Of a stretch of DNA of 64,000 bases, positions 1 through 10,002 are shown one piece after another. The number at the start of each line of letters is the position of its first letter. The stretch's first letter is position 1. Under the pieces are notes generated by a model, which searched no databases, was not told where the DNA came from, and saw only the letters and a program-made list of their open reading frames with translations. The DNA lies in assembly GCA_023014485.1 (NCBI GenBank), contig JAJOZX010012114.1, positions 1 to 64,000 of the forward strand, read 5' to 3'. The position numbers were made by a program, and so were the translations under genes. The DNA is from Bathynomus jamesi (taxonomy: Eukaryota; Arthropoda; Malacostraca; Isopoda; Cirolanidae).

Positions 1-1016
1 GGAACACCTCTCCGTCCTATTTTAGCTTCGTATAACTTACCTACCTTTCAATTGGCAAAATTTGTTGTTGGTCTCCTGTCACCTTTTGCGAAAAATGCTT
101 ATACTATAAATAACTCTTATGAATTTCAAAAAGATCTTCTTAGTAAGAATTTCGATTCAAAAAAGTTTTTGTCAGTTTTGATGTAAAGTCGCTTTTCACG
201 AATGTACCTGTATCAGAAACTATTGCCATTATTTTAGATAGGGTTTTTAGCTCTGATGATAGTTTTCATGGTTTTTCATGGTCTTATTTTAAGGAACTTT
301 TAGAATTGGTTTTTAAGCAATGTTATTTTACTTTCAATAATAAGGTTACCAACAAATTGATGGTGTTGGGATGGGATCACCCGTCGGACCTTTATCAGCT
401 GATTTTTTTATGACTCATTTAGAAAGTGTAATTTTTAGACAATCTCCCACCCATTGTAAACCAATTTTCTATCGACGCTTCGTTGATGACTCGATAGCTG
501 TTTTTGATAATGCTGTACAAGCGCAACAATTTTTTAACTTCTTAAATTCTCTGCACCCCAATATAACTTATACAATGGAAACTGAGAAAAATGGCTCCCT
601 TCCCTTTTAGATCTTTTAATTTCGAAAAAAGGTGATTCTATTACTACATCAGTTTACAGGAAACCACTTTTACTGGTTTGGGCATGAATTTCTTTAGTTT
701 TACTGATTTTAACTATAAGATGTCGTGTATTAAAACTCTCTTGTTCAGAGGATATAATTTGACCTCTAGTTTTACCTTACTAAACGATGAATTTAATAAT
801 TTAAGATCATATTTTACCAATAATAGTTTTCCTGTTCAATATGTAGATAAACTAATAAGATCTTTCTTAAATAATGTTTATAGCCCTCAACTTTCCTGTA
901 TTTCAGTGCCTAAAGATATAAAATATTTCCTGGTACCTGAAATGGGTCCCATGAATAAAGAATTTAAACTTAAATTTACAAAGTTGTTAAAAAATTTTTT
1001 ATCATACTGATTTTCG
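1..1016 (+). pseudogene. PLE reverse transcriptase fragment (U1)
   Basis: Only the C-terminal three quarters of the RT are present. Readable open stretches lie at 371-610 (GMGSPVGPLSADFF block and RFVDDS catalytic block) and 678-1010 (the C-terminal thumb-like region). Both are identical in sequence to the same parts of the intact RT in U2, but one-base losses at homopolymers shift the frame at least four times, so no continuous protein is possible as read. Confidence 0.85.
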
Positions 1017-1035
1017 CATTATATTTATTAACAAA

Positions 1036-1408
1036 ATGTCTTTAGGTAGCTTTTTCTCAGCGAAGGATCGAACTCCTGATTCGTTGCGTAGCGGTGTTGT
1101 ATATTTATTTACCTGCCCAAGGTGTCTCCTTGGTACTTATATTGGCAGCACCGTGCGCTCCCTCAGGGCTAGATTTTATTCGCATATGGGAATAAGTTGC
1201 CGAACAGGTAAAATTTTAAATAAAAAAGAAGCCTCCAGTATTCGGGAACATAGTAAAATGTAAAACTGATGTCACTTTAGATAATTTTAAAATTCTCGGT
1301 TGTAATTCTTGTCCTAACTCACTTAGAATTTTGGAATCTCTTTATATTAAAACATTGACCCCTTCTCTAAACGTGGATTCCTCAGCTGTCCCTCTAAATT
1401 TTTTATAA
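1036..1408 (+). pseudogene. PLE GIY-YIG endonuclease (U1, frameshifted)
   Basis: Same endonuclease as in U2-U5. It reads from 1036 to about 1255, then a 2-bp loss (AGTAAAATG where the other units have AGTATAAAATG) causes an early stop at 1263. The remaining coding sequence, with the conserved ESLYIK segment, continues in another frame to the normal stop at 1406-1408. Confidence 0.85.
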
Positions 1409-1776
1409 TCCCCCTCCCCAACTCCCTCCCCCCCTCCCCAATTTTTTATAATCCCCCCCCCTAACTTATAACTCTCCAACCGCCCAACCCATAGCTTGTT
1501 TCCTGTTTTTTTGTTTTAAATTACTCGTGCCTCGGAACCAGCATTGAAAGGTTCGTAGTGTTAATTATTCCAGTGTACTAATTTCAAATTTACTATATGT
1601 AATTTAAAAATAGCTTTTAAATTCTTGTAATTTATATGTAAATTTTATAACTTTGAATTTAACCCTCTTCTTTTAGTCTTTTTAAAATTTGCTTTTAATG
1701 AATAGGTTTTATAGAAATTATTTTGTCTTGTTCACATTTATTTATTGATTCTAATTTCATATTGTTATTATCTAGC

Positions 1777-1805
1777 CTGATGATGAGCGTATTGCTCGAA
1801 ACGTT
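1777..1805 (+). ncRNA. candidate hammerhead ribozyme core, U1/U2 junction
   Basis: The sequence shows CTGATGA, then a T, then the hairpin GAGC-GTATT-GCTC, then GAAACGTT. CUGAUGA, stem II and GAAAC are the invariant core of type III hammerheads, and ACGU could form the minimal stem III known from PLE hammerheads. The extra U before stem II and the poor stem I pairing are departures from consensus, so activity is uncertain. Confidence 0.45.
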
Positions 1806-1826
1806 GCGCATTAAAGAAGACTTTTC

Positions 1827-2393
1827 ATGGCATTTACATTCCTCCTTGTCATTGGATTTCTCCTAAATATTAAATTGAAGCTTTGTAGAAGCAAACCGCA
1901 TGACTATATACTCAAGGTATGGACAAGATGGCCTTAGGGCTTATCGCCATGTTTGGAAGACTTCACGAAAGCTTCTCAAGTCAAACTCGATTGTTATTTT
2001 CTTGAAATGTGTCGTACCTGCAGGGTTTTCCCGAAATTCGTTTACTTCAAACTTTATCGTGACAATCTATATGACTCTGAATTTTATCAATCTTCCCTGG
2101 AAATTTATTAAATAATGAAATTAATTATAAAATCAAAATTTCAGACTCGCATAATAAGTCGCTTGAGCATCATATAATTACCCTTAAAAATACCCTTTCG
2201 TTGTTGGATTATTTATTAATAATTTCTCTTGTACAACGTGAACTTGAAAAGTTTCATTCTACCATTTCTGAAACTCATGAACGTAAGTAAAAGGCCCTCC
2301 CTGAATTCACTTGGCTTGCAATTTAAGCTTCCGTTATTTCAAATATATAAGCCTTCGTTTTTTCTTTACTTTGAAAAATTTTTAATGGCTTGA
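1827..2393 (+). pseudogene. PLE N-terminal domain (U2, frameshifted)
   Basis: This corresponds to the open N-terminal reading frame of U3 and U5 that precedes the RT. In U2 it is broken near 1910, 1983, 2102 and 2287-2300 by small indels, so only a 71-residue stretch at 1900-2115 stays open. The Met at 1827 is the equivalent of the start used in U3-U5. It ends next to the RT reading frame, with a short overlap. Confidence 0.75.
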
Positions 2394-3841
2394 AAAATGT
2401 TCCCCATGTCGGTGATTTCAATAATTTTAAATGTCAGTTTGCTAATTTAACTCATGAATTTTTTCACAAACTTAGAAACCTTAAATTTAAATCTTTCATA
2501 TTTAAGAAGAGTGACTTGCAGGTTATTAAGAATTTGGCAAAGAACCAGGAGATTGTTGTGACTAGACCGGACAAGGGCAACGGAGTTGTTATTTTGAATA
2601 AATCTGATTACATAAATAAAACTAATGAAATCCTAAGTGATGTTAGCAAATTCAAACAAATTCTTGAACCCGTCAATAAAGTCATTTTAAGGTTGGAAGA
2701 CCAAGTTAATAGATTTTTGTCACGATTAAAGTCTTTAAAGATAATAAAAAATGATACTTACTCTCAGTTGTTCGTATCTGGTTCTGATCTTGCTCAATTA
2801 TACTGTTTGCCTAAAATCCATAAAGTTGGAACACCTCTCCGTCCTATTTTAGCTTCGTATAACTTACCTACCTTTCAATTGGCAAAATTTGTTGTTGGTC
2901 TCCTGTCACCTTTTGCGAAAAATGCTTATACTATAAATAACTCTTATGAATTTCAAAAAGATCTTCTTAGTAAGAATTTCGATTCAAAAAAGTTTTTTGT
3001 CAGTTTTGATGTAAAGTCGCTTTTCACGAATGTACCTGTATCAGAAACTATTGCCATTATTTTAGATAGGGTTTTTAGCTCTGATGATAGTTTTCATGGT
3101 TTTTCATGGTCTTATTTTAAGGAACTTTTAGAATTGGTTTTTAAGCAATGTTATTTTACTTTCAATAATAAGGTTTACCAACAAATTGATGGTGTTGGGA
3201 TGGGATCACCCGTCGGACCTTTATCAGCTGATTTTTTTATGACTCATTTAGAAAGTGTAATTTTTAGACAATCTCCCACCCATTGTAAACCAATTTTCTA
3301 TCGACGCTTCGTTGATGACTCGATAGCTGTTTTTGATAATGCTGTACAAGCGCAACAATTTTTTAACTTCTTAAATTCTCTGCACCCCAATATAACTTAT
3401 ACAATGGAAACTGAGAAAAATGGCTCCCTTCCCTTTTTAGATCTTTTAATTTCGAAAAAAGGTGATTCTATTACTACATCAGTTTACAGGAAACCCACTT
3501 TTACTGGTTTGGGCATGAATTTCTTTAGTTTTACTGATTTTAACTATAAGATGTCGTGTATTAAAACTCTCTTGTTCAGAGGATATAATTTGACCTCTAG
3601 TTTTACCTTACTAAACGATGAATTTAATAATTTAAGATCATATTTTACCAATAATAGTTTTCCTGTTCAATATGTAGATAAACTAATAAGATCTTTCTTA
3701 AATAATGTTTATAGCCCTCAACTTTCCTGTATTTCAGTGCCTAAAGATATAAAATATTTCCTGGTACCTGAAATGGGTCCCATGAATAAAGAATTTAAAC
3801 TTAAATTTACAAAGTTGTTAAAAAATTTTTTATCATACTGA
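2390..3841 (+). CDS. PLE reverse transcriptase (U2)
   Basis: A 483-residue RT of the Penelope type, used to copy element RNA at a nicked target. Conserved blocks in order: TRPDKGNGVVILN (residues 58-70), LPKIHKVGTPLRPILA (140-155), SFDVKSLFTNVP with catalytic Asp207 (205-216), GVGMGSPVGPLSADFFM (268-284), YRRFVDDS with Asp309-Asp310 (304-311), LPFLDLLI (347-354) and SVYRKPTFTG (364-373). RFVDD rather than YxDD is usual for PLE RT. The frame stops at NFLSY just after an A6T6 run; the endonuclease follows 25 bp later in another frame, whereas in PLEs the two are normally one protein. The Met at 2390 is arbitrary, because the real protein should run in from the N-terminal domain. Confidence 0.93.
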   Translation: MKNVPHVGDFNNFKCQFANLTHEFFHKLRNLKFKSFIFKKSDLQVIKNLAKNQEIVVTRPDKGNGVVILNKSDYINKTNEILSDVSKFKQILEPVNKVILRLEDQVNRFLSRLKSLKIIKNDTYSQLFVSGSDLAQLYCLPKIHKVGTPLRPILASYNLPTFQLAKFVVGLLSPFAKNAYTINNSYEFQKDLLSKNFDSKKFFVSFDVKSLFTNVPVSETIAIILDRVFSSDDSFHGFSWSYFKELLELVFKQCYFTFNNKVYQQIDGVGMGSPVGPLSADFFMTHLESVIFRQSPTHCKPIFYRRFVDDSIAVFDNAVQAQQFFNFLNSLHPNITYTMETEKNGSLPFLDLLISKKGDSITTSVYRKPTFTGLGMNFFSFTDFNYKMSCIKTLLFRGYNLTSSFTLLNDEFNNLRSYFTNNSFPVQYVDKLIRSFLNNVYSPQLSCISVPKDIKYFLVPEMGPMNKEFKLKFTKLLKNFLSY

Positions 3842-3866
3842 TTTTCGCATTATATTTATTAACAAA

Positions 3867-4241
3867 ATGTCTTTAGGTAGCTTTTTCTCAGCGAAGGATC
3901 GAACTCCTGATTCGTTGCGTAGCGGTGTTGTATATTTATTTACCTGCCCAAGGTGTCTCCTTGGTACTTATATTGGCAGCACCGTGCGCTCCCTCAGGGC
4001 TAGATTTTATTCGCATATGGGAATAAGTTGCCGAACAGGTAAAATTTTAAATAAAAAAGAAGCCTCCAGTATTCGGGAACATAGTATAAAATGTAAAACT
4101 GATGTCACTTTAGATAATTTTAAAATTCTCGGTTGTAATTCTTGTCCTAACTCACTTAGAATTTTGGAATCTCTTTATATTAAAACATTGACCCCTTCTC
4201 TAAACGTGGATTCCTCAGCTGTCCCTCTAAATTTTTTATAA
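3867..4241 (+). CDS. PLE GIY-YIG endonuclease domain (U2)
   Basis: A 124-residue GIY-YIG nuclease, the C-terminal half of endonuclease-positive PLEs; it nicks target DNA to prime reverse transcription. Seen: VVY (21-23) in the GIY position, YIG (35-37), Arg41/Arg44, His50, Glu101 in ESLYIK and Asn113. The CPRC pair (27-30) and EHSIKC (71-76) fit the linker zinc-finger cysteines and histidine known in PLE endonucleases. The frame is open upstream of this Met in the expected fusion frame, so the Met is probably internal in the real protein. Confidence 0.92.
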   Translation: MSLGSFFSAKDRTPDSLRSGVVYLFTCPRCLLGTYIGSTVRSLRARFYSHMGISCRTGKILNKKEASSIREHSIKCKTDVTLDNFKILGCNSCPNSLRILESLYIKTLTPSLNVDSSAVPLNFL

Positions 4242-4641
4242 TCCCCCTCCCAACTCCCCTCCCCTCCCCCTCCCCAATTTTTATAATCCCCCCTCCCCTA
4301 ACTTATAACTCTCCAACCGCCCAACCCATAGCTTGTTTCCTGTTTTGTTTTGTTTTAAATTACTCGTGCCTCGGAACCAGCATTGAAAGGTTCGTAGTGT
4401 TAATTATTCCATTGTATTAGTGTTAATTATTCCAGTGTACTAATTTCAAATTTACTATATGTAATTTAAAAATAGCTTTTAAATTTCTTGTAATTTTATA
4501 TGTAAATTTTTATAACTTTGAATTTAACCCTCTTCTTTTAGTCTTTTTAAAATTTGCTTTTAATGAATAGGTTTTATAGAAATTATTTTGTCTTGTTCAC
4601 ATTTATTTATTGATTCTAATTTCATATTGTTATTATCTAGC

Positions 4642-4670
4642 CTGATGATGAGCGTATTGCTCGAAACGTT
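4642..4670 (+). ncRNA. candidate hammerhead ribozyme core, U2/U3 junction
   Basis: Identical to the motif at the U1/U2 junction: CTGATGA, GAGC/GCTC hairpin with loop GTATT, GAAACGTT. Conservation in every unit alone is weak evidence, because the units are near-identical throughout. Confidence 0.45.
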
Positions 4671-4691
4671 GCGCATTAAAGAAGACTTTTC

Positions 4692-5264
4692 ATGGCATTT
4701 ACATTCCTCCTTGTCATTGGATTTCTCCTAAATATTAAATTGAAGCTTTGTAGAAGCAAACCGCATGACTATATATACTCAAGGTATGGACAAGATGGCC
4801 TTAGGGCTTATCGCCATGTTTGGAAGACTTCACGAAAGCTTCTCAAGTCAAAACTCGATTGTTATTTTCTTGAAATGTGTCGTACCTGCAGGGTTTTCCC
4901 GAAATTCGTTTACTTCAAACTTTATCGTGACAATCTATATGACTCTGAATTTTATCAATCTTCCCTGGAATATTTATTAAATAATGAAATTAATTATAAA
5001 ATCAAAATTTCAGACTCGCATAATAAGTCGCTTGAGCATCATATAATTACCCTTAAAAATACCCTTTCGTTGTTGGATTATTTATTAATAATTTCTCTTG
5101 TACAACGTGAACTTGAAAAGTTTCATTCTACCATTTCTGAAACTCATGAACGTAAGTTAAAGGCCCTGGGCCTGAATTCACTTGGCTTGCAATTTAAGCT
5201 TCCGTTATTTCAAATATATAAGCCTTCGTTTTTTCTTTACTTTGAAAAATTTTTAATGGCTTGA
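4692..5264 (+). CDS. PLE N-terminal domain (U3, 81-bp deletion)
   Basis: A 190-residue frame upstream of the RT. It starts with MAFTFLLVIG, which looks hydrophobic but is only about 17 residues before KLKLCRSK, so I do not call a membrane segment. RYGQDGLRAYRHVWKTS and the CRTCRVFPKF segment follow; the latter resembles conserved N-terminal PLE sequence upstream of RT. The C-terminal KALGLNS is joined directly to LGLQFKLP, missing 27 residues that U5 retains. The frame ends FEKFLMA, one base out of phase with the RT frame, whose Met overlaps it by 4 bp. Confidence 0.8.
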   Translation: MAFTFLLVIGFLLNIKLKLCRSKPHDYIYSRYGQDGLRAYRHVWKTSRKLLKSKLDCYFLEMCRTCRVFPKFVYFKLYRDNLYDSEFYQSSLEYLLNNEINYKIKISDSHNKSLEHHIITLKNTLSLLDYLLIISLVQRELEKFHSTISETHERKLKALGLNSLGLQFKLPLFQIYKPSFFLYFEKFLMA

Positions 5265-6711
5265 AAAATGTTCCCCATGTCGGTGATTTCAATAATTTTA
5301 AATGTCAGTTTGCTAATTTAACTCATGAATTTTTTCACAAACTTAGAAACCTTAAATTTAAATCTTTCATATTTAAGAAGAGTGACTTGCAGGTTATTAA
5401 GAATTTGGCAAAGAACCAGGAGATTGTTGTGACTAGACCGGACAAGGGCAACGGAGTTGTTATTTTGAATAAATCTGATTACATAAATAAAACTAATGAA
5501 ATCCTAAGTGATGTTAGCAAATTCAAACAAATTCTTGAACCCGTCAATAAAGTCATTTTAAGGTTGGAAGACCAAGTTAATAGATTTTTGTCACGATTAA
5601 AGTCTTTAAAGATAATAAAAAATGATACTTACTCTCAGTTGTTCGTATCTGGTTTGATCTTGCTCAATTATACTGTTTGCCTAAAATCCATAAAGTTGGA
5701 ACACCTCTCCGTCCTATTTTAGCTTCGTATAACTTACCTACCTTTCAATTGGCAAAATTTGTTGTTGGTCTCCTGTCACCTTTTGCGAAAAATGCTTATA
5801 CTATAAATAACTCTTATGAATTTCAAAAAGATCTTCTTAGTAAGAATTTCGATTCAAAAAAGTTTTTTGTCAGTTTTGATGTAAAGTCGCTTTTCACGAA
5901 TGTACCTGTATCAGAAACTATTGCCATTATTTTAGATAGGGTTTTTAGCTCTGATGATAGTTTTCATGGTTTTTCATGGTCTTATTTTAAGGAACTTTTA
6001 GAATTGGTTTTTAAGCAATGTTATTTTACTTTCAATAATAAGGTTTACCAACAAATTGATGGTGTTGGGATGGGATCACCCGTCGGACCTTTATCAGCTG
6101 ATTTTTTTATGACTCATTTAGAAAGTGTAATTTTTAGACAATCTCCCACCCATTGTAAACCAATTTTCTATCGACGCTTCGTTGATGACTCGATAGCTGT
6201 TTTTGATAATGCTGTACAAGCGCAACAATTTTTTAACTTCTTAAATTCTCTGCACCCCAATATAACTTATACAATGGAAACTGAGAAAAATGGCTCCCTT
6301 CCCTTTTTAGATCTTTTAATTTCGAAAAAAGGTGATTCTATTACTACATCAGTTTACAGGAAACCCACTTTTACTGGTTTGGGCATGAATTTCTTTAGTT
6401 TTACTGATTTTAACTATAAGATGTCGTGTATTAAAACTCTCTTGTTCAGAGGATATAATTTGACCTCTAGTTTTACCTTACTAAACGATGAATTTAATAA
6501 TTTAAGATCATATTTTACCAATAATAGTTTTCCTGTTCAATATGTAGATAAACTAATAAGATCTTTCTTAAATAATGTTTATAGCCCTCAACTTTCCTGT
6601 ATTTCAGTGCCTAAAGATATAAAATATTTCCTGGTACCTGAAATGGGTCCCATGAATAAAGAATTTAAACTTAAATTTACAAAGTTGTTAAAAAATTTTT
6701 TATCATACTGA
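5261..6711 (+). pseudogene. PLE reverse transcriptase (U3, one frameshift)
   Basis: Same RT as U2. It is split by one missing base near 5654 (GGTTTGATC where U2 and U5 have GGTTCTGATC), giving frames 5261-5722 (through the DKGNGVVIL block) and 5677-6711 (from PKIHKVGTP to the C terminus with all catalytic aspartates). This indel is not in a homopolymer. Confidence 0.9.
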
Positions 6712-6736
6712 TTTTCGCATTATATTTATTAACAAA

Positions 6737-7111
6737 ATGTCTTTAGGTAGCTTTTTCTCAGCGAAGGATCGAACTCCTGATTCGTTGCGTAGCGGTGTTG
6801 TATATTTATTTACCTGCCCAAGGTGTCTCCTTGGTACTTATATTGGCAGCACCGTGCGCTCCCTCAGGGCTAGATTTTATTCGCATATGGGAATAAGTTG
6901 CCGAACAGGTAAAATTTTAAATAAAAAAGAAGCCTCCAGTATTCGGGAACATAGTATAAAATGTAAAACTGATGTCACTTTAGATAATTTTAAAATTCTC
7001 GGTTGTAATTCTTGTCCTAACTCACTTAGAATTTTGGAATCTCTTTATATTAAAACATTGACCCCTTCTCTAAACGTGGATTCCTCAGCTGTCCCTCTAA
7101 ATTTTTTATAA
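6737..7111 (+). CDS. PLE GIY-YIG endonuclease domain (U3)
   Basis: 124 residues, identical to the U2 copy; VVY...YIG core, His50 and Glu101 are kept. As in U2, the RT frame stops just before it at the A6T6 run. Confidence 0.92.
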   Translation: MSLGSFFSAKDRTPDSLRSGVVYLFTCPRCLLGTYIGSTVRSLRARFYSHMGISCRTGKILNKKEASSIREHSIKCKTDVTLDNFKILGCNSCPNSLRILESLYIKTLTPSLNVDSSAVPLNFL

Positions 7112-7511
7112 TCCCCCTCCCCAACTCCCTCCCCTCCCCCCTCCCCAATTTTTATAATCCCCCCTCCCCTAACTTATAACTCTCAACCGCCCAACCCATA
7201 GCTTGTTTCCTGTTTTGTTTTGTTTTAAATTACTCGTGCCTCGGAACCAGCATTGAAAGGTTCGTAGTGTTAATTATTCCATTGTATTAGTGTTAATTAT
7301 TCCAGTGTACTAATTTCAAATTTACTATATGTAATTTAAAAATAGCTTTTAAATTTCTTGTAATTTTATATGTAAATTTTTATAACTTTGAATTTAACCC
7401 TCTTCTTTTAGTCTTTTTAAAATTTGCTTTTAATGAATAGGTTTTATAGAAATTATTTTGTCTTGTTCACATTTATTTATTGATTCTAATTTCATATTGT
7501 TATTATCTAGC

Positions 7512-7540
7512 CTGATGATGAGCGTATTGCTCGAAACGTT
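7512..7540 (+). ncRNA. candidate hammerhead ribozyme core, U3/U4 junction
   Basis: Same 29-nt core as at the other junctions, with the same extra U between CUGAUGA and stem II. Confidence 0.45.
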
Positions 7541-7561
7541 GCGCATTAAAGAAGACTTTTC

Positions 7562-8065
7562 ATGGCATTTACATTCCTCCTTGTCATTGGATTTCTCCTA
7601 AATATTAAATTGAAGCTTTGTAGAAGCAAACCGCATGACTATATATACTCAAGGTATGGACAAGATGGCCTTAGGGCTTATCGCCATGTTTGGAAGACTT
7701 CACGAAAGCTTCTCAAGTCAAAACTCGATTGTTATTTTCTTGAAATGTGTCGTACCTGCAGGGTTTTCCCGAAATTCGTTTACTTCAAACTTTATCGTGA
7801 CAATCTATATGACTCTGAATTTTATCAATCTTCCCTGGAATATTTATTAAATAATGAAATTAATTATAAAATCAAAATTTCAGACTCGCATAATAAGTCG
7901 CTTGAGCATCATATAATTACCCTTAAAAATACCCTTTCGTTGTTGGATTATTTATTAATAATTTCTCTTGTACAACGTGAACTTGAAAAGTTTCATTCTA
8001 CCATTTCTGAAACTCATGAACGTAAGTTAAAGGCCCTGGGCCTGATTCAGTTCGAATTTTTCTAG
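7562..8065 (+). CDS. PLE N-terminal domain (U4, truncated)
   Basis: Same as the U3/U5 N-terminal domain up to KLKALGL, then it diverges into IQFEFF and stops at 8065, because the following segment is rearranged. The stop is 10 bp before the next frame (8075). Confidence 0.78.
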   Translation: MAFTFLLVIGFLLNIKLKLCRSKPHDYIYSRYGQDGLRAYRHVWKTSRKLLKSKLDCYFLEMCRTCRVFPKFVYFKLYRDNLYDSEFYQSSLEYLLNNEINYKIKISDSHNKSLEHHIITLKNTLSLLDYLLIISLVQRELEKFHSTISETHERKLKALGLIQFEFF

Positions 8066-8074
8066 CTACCTGGC

Positions 8075-9637
8075 TTGCAATTTAAGCTTCCGTTATTTCA
8101 AATATATAAGCCTTCGTTTTTTCTTTACTTTGAAAAAATTTTTAATGGCTTGAAAAATGTTCCCCATGTCGGTGATTTCAATAATTTTAAATGTCAGTTT
8201 GCTAATTTAACTCATGAATTTTTTCACAAACTTAGAAACCTTAAATTTAAATCTTTCATATTTAAGAAGAGTGACTTGCAGGTTATTAAGAATTTGGCAA
8301 AGAACCAGGAGATTGTTGTGACTAGACCGGACAAGGGCAACGGAGTTGTTATTTTGAATAAATCTGATTACATAAATAAAACTAATGAAATCCTAAGTGA
8401 TGTTAGCAAATTCAAACAAATTCTTGAACCCGTCAATAAAGTCATTTTAAGGTTGGAAGACCAAGTTAATAGATTTTTGTCACGATTAAAGTCTTTAAAG
8501 ATAATAAAAAATGATACTTACTCTCAGTTGTTCGCATCTGGTTCGTATCTTGCTCAATTATACTGTTTGCCTAAAATCCATAAAGTTGGAACACCTCTCC
8601 GTCCTATTTTAGCTTCGTATAACTTACCTACCTTTCAATTGGCAAAATTTGTTGTTGGTCTCCTGTCACCTTTTGCGAAAAATGCTTATACTATAAATAA
8701 CTCTTATGAATTTCAAAAAGATCTTCTTAGTAAGAATTTCGATTCAAAAAAGTTTTTTGTCAGTTTTGATGTAAAGTCGCTTTTCACGAATGTACCTGTA
8801 TCAGAAACTATTGCCATTATTTTAGATAGGGTTTTTAGCTCTGATGATAGTTTTCATGGTTTTTCATGGTCTTATTTTAAGGAACTTTTAGAATTGGTTT
8901 TTAAGCAATGTTATTTTACTTTCAATAATAAGGTTTACCAACAAATTGATGGTGTTGGGATGGGATCACCCGTCGGACCTTTATCAGCTGATTTTTTTAT
9001 GACTCATTTAGAAAGTGTAATTTTTAGACAATCTCCCACCCATTGTAAACCAATTTTCTATCGACGCTTCGTTGATGACTCGATAGCTGTTTTTGATAAT
9101 GCTGTACAAGCGCAACAATTTTTTAACTTCTTAAATTCTCTGCACCCCAATATAACTTATACAATGGAAACTGAGAAAAATGGCTCCCTTCCCTTTTTAG
9201 ATCTTTTAATTTCGAAAAAAGGTGATTCTATTACTACATCAGTTTACAGGAAACCCACTTTTACTGGTTTGGGCATGAATTTCTTTAGTTTTACTGATTT
9301 TAACTATAAGATGTCGTGTATTAAAACTCTCTTGTTCAGAGGATATAATTTGACCTCTAGTTTTACCTTACTAAACGATGAATTTAATAATTTAAGATCA
9401 TATTTTACCAATAATAGTTTTCCTGTTCAATATGTAGATAAACTAATAAGATCTTTCTTAAATAATGTTTATAGCCCTCAACTTTCCTGTATTTCAGTGC
9501 CTAAAGATATAAAATATTTCCTGGTACCTGAAATGGGTCCCATGAATAAAGAATTTAAACTTAAATTTACAAAGTTGTTAAAAAATTTTTTTATCATACT
9601 GATTTTCGCATTATATTTATTAACAAAATGTCTTTAG
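8075..9637 (+). CDS. PLE reverse transcriptase with part of N-terminal domain (U4)
   Basis: At 520 residues this is the longest RT frame in the array. It begins with QFKLPLFQIYKPSFFLYFEK, which belongs to the N-terminal domain, and runs in frame through FNGLKNVPHV into the RT, because A6T5 here (8136-8146) keeps the phase that other units lose. All RT blocks are present. The C-terminal tail is FFIILIFALYLLTKCL, the wrong frame produced by A6T7 in place of the A6T5 expected for an RT-endonuclease fusion; it should not be read as a membrane helix. It overlaps the endonuclease frame by 10 bp. Confidence 0.92.
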   Translation: MQFKLPLFQIYKPSFFLYFEKIFNGLKNVPHVGDFNNFKCQFANLTHEFFHKLRNLKFKSFIFKKSDLQVIKNLAKNQEIVVTRPDKGNGVVILNKSDYINKTNEILSDVSKFKQILEPVNKVILRLEDQVNRFLSRLKSLKIIKNDTYSQLFASGSYLAQLYCLPKIHKVGTPLRPILASYNLPTFQLAKFVVGLLSPFAKNAYTINNSYEFQKDLLSKNFDSKKFFVSFDVKSLFTNVPVSETIAIILDRVFSSDDSFHGFSWSYFKELLELVFKQCYFTFNNKVYQQIDGVGMGSPVGPLSADFFMTHLESVIFRQSPTHCKPIFYRRFVDDSIAVFDNAVQAQQFFNFLNSLHPNITYTMETEKNGSLPFLDLLISKKGDSITTSVYRKPTFTGLGMNFFSFTDFNYKMSCIKTLLFRGYNLTSSFTLLNDEFNNLRSYFTNNSFPVQYVDKLIRSFLNNVYSPQLSCISVPKDIKYFLVPEMGPMNKEFKLKFTKLLKNFFIILIFALYLLTKCL

Positions 9638-10002
9638 GTAGCTTTTTCTCAGCGAAGGATCGAACTCCTGATTCGTTGCGTAGCGGTGTTGTATATTTAT
9701 TTACCTGCCCAAGGTGTCTCCTTGGTACTTATATTGGCAGCACCGTGCGCTCCCTCAGGGCTAGATTTTATTCGCATATGGGAATAAGTTGCCGAACAGG
9801 TAAAATTTTAAATAAAAAAGAAGCCTCCAGTATTCGGGAACATAGTATAAAATGTAAAACTGATGTCACTTTAGATAATTTTAAAATTCTCGGTTGTAAT
9901 TCTTGTCCTAACTCACTTAGAATTTTGGAATCTCTTTATATTAAAACATTGACCCCTTCTCTAAACGTGGATTCCTCAGCTGTCCCTCTAAATTTTTTAT
10001 AA
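9628..10002 (+). CDS. PLE GIY-YIG endonuclease domain (U4)
   Basis: 124 residues, identical to U2 and U3. It overlaps the end of the RT frame (9637). Confidence 0.92.
   Translation: MSLGSFFSAKDRTPDSLRSGVVYLFTCPRCLLGTYIGSTVRSLRARFYSHMGISCRTGKILNKKEASSIREHSIKCKTDVTLDNFKILGCNSCPNSLRILESLYIKTLTPSLNVDSSAVPLNFL

Larger units (their letters stand above)
1..1805 (+). mobile_element. Penelope-like element unit U1, 3' part
   Basis: This is the 3' part of the first PLE unit, cut by the window edge. It holds the RT domain from the second conserved block on, the GIY-YIG endonuclease, a C-rich 3' region (about 1409-1465) and the hammerhead-like motif that marks the unit end. Compared with U2-U5 it carries many single-base losses in homopolymers (for example near 173, 345, 607, 667) and a 2-bp loss near 1256. 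This looks like lower consensus quality or independent decay; I cannot separate these. Confidence 0.9.
1806..4670 (+). mobile_element. Penelope-like element unit U2 (2865 bp)
   Basis: A complete unit measured between hammerhead-like motifs. Order: short leader, N-terminal domain, RT, GIY-YIG endonuclease, C-rich tract, AT-rich 3' region, ribozyme-like motif. It carries the 81-bp in-frame deletion in the N-terminal region that is shared with U3, and lacks a 25-30 bp duplicated 'TGTATTAGTGTTAATTATTCC' stretch only in U1. Head-to-tail arrangement is typical for Penelope. Confidence 0.92.
4671..7540 (+). mobile_element. Penelope-like element unit U3 (2870 bp)
   Basis: A complete unit with the same layout as U2. 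It shares U2's 81-bp deletion (GAATTCAC joined to TTGGCTTGC) and has one extra change: loss of a C near 5654 that splits the RT. Its N-terminal domain is otherwise open. Confidence 0.92.

Noticed and set aside
3826..3866. Programmed ribosomal frameshift between RT and endonuclease
   Set aside because: A AAT TTT resembles a -1 slippery site, but -1 leads to the short IILIFALYLL frame in T6 copies; reaching the endonuclease needs +1 there and -1 in T7 copies. Length error or decay is simpler.
4692..4745. Signal peptide at the PLE N-terminus (MAFTFLLVIGFLL)
   Set aside because: Likely chance hydrophobicity in a nuclear retroelement protein; no charge pattern or cleavage site that would support secretion.
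9590..9637. C-terminal membrane helix in the U4 and U5 RT (IILIFALYLL)
   Set aside because: It is the wrong-frame reading of the linker to the endonuclease caused by the T7 run.
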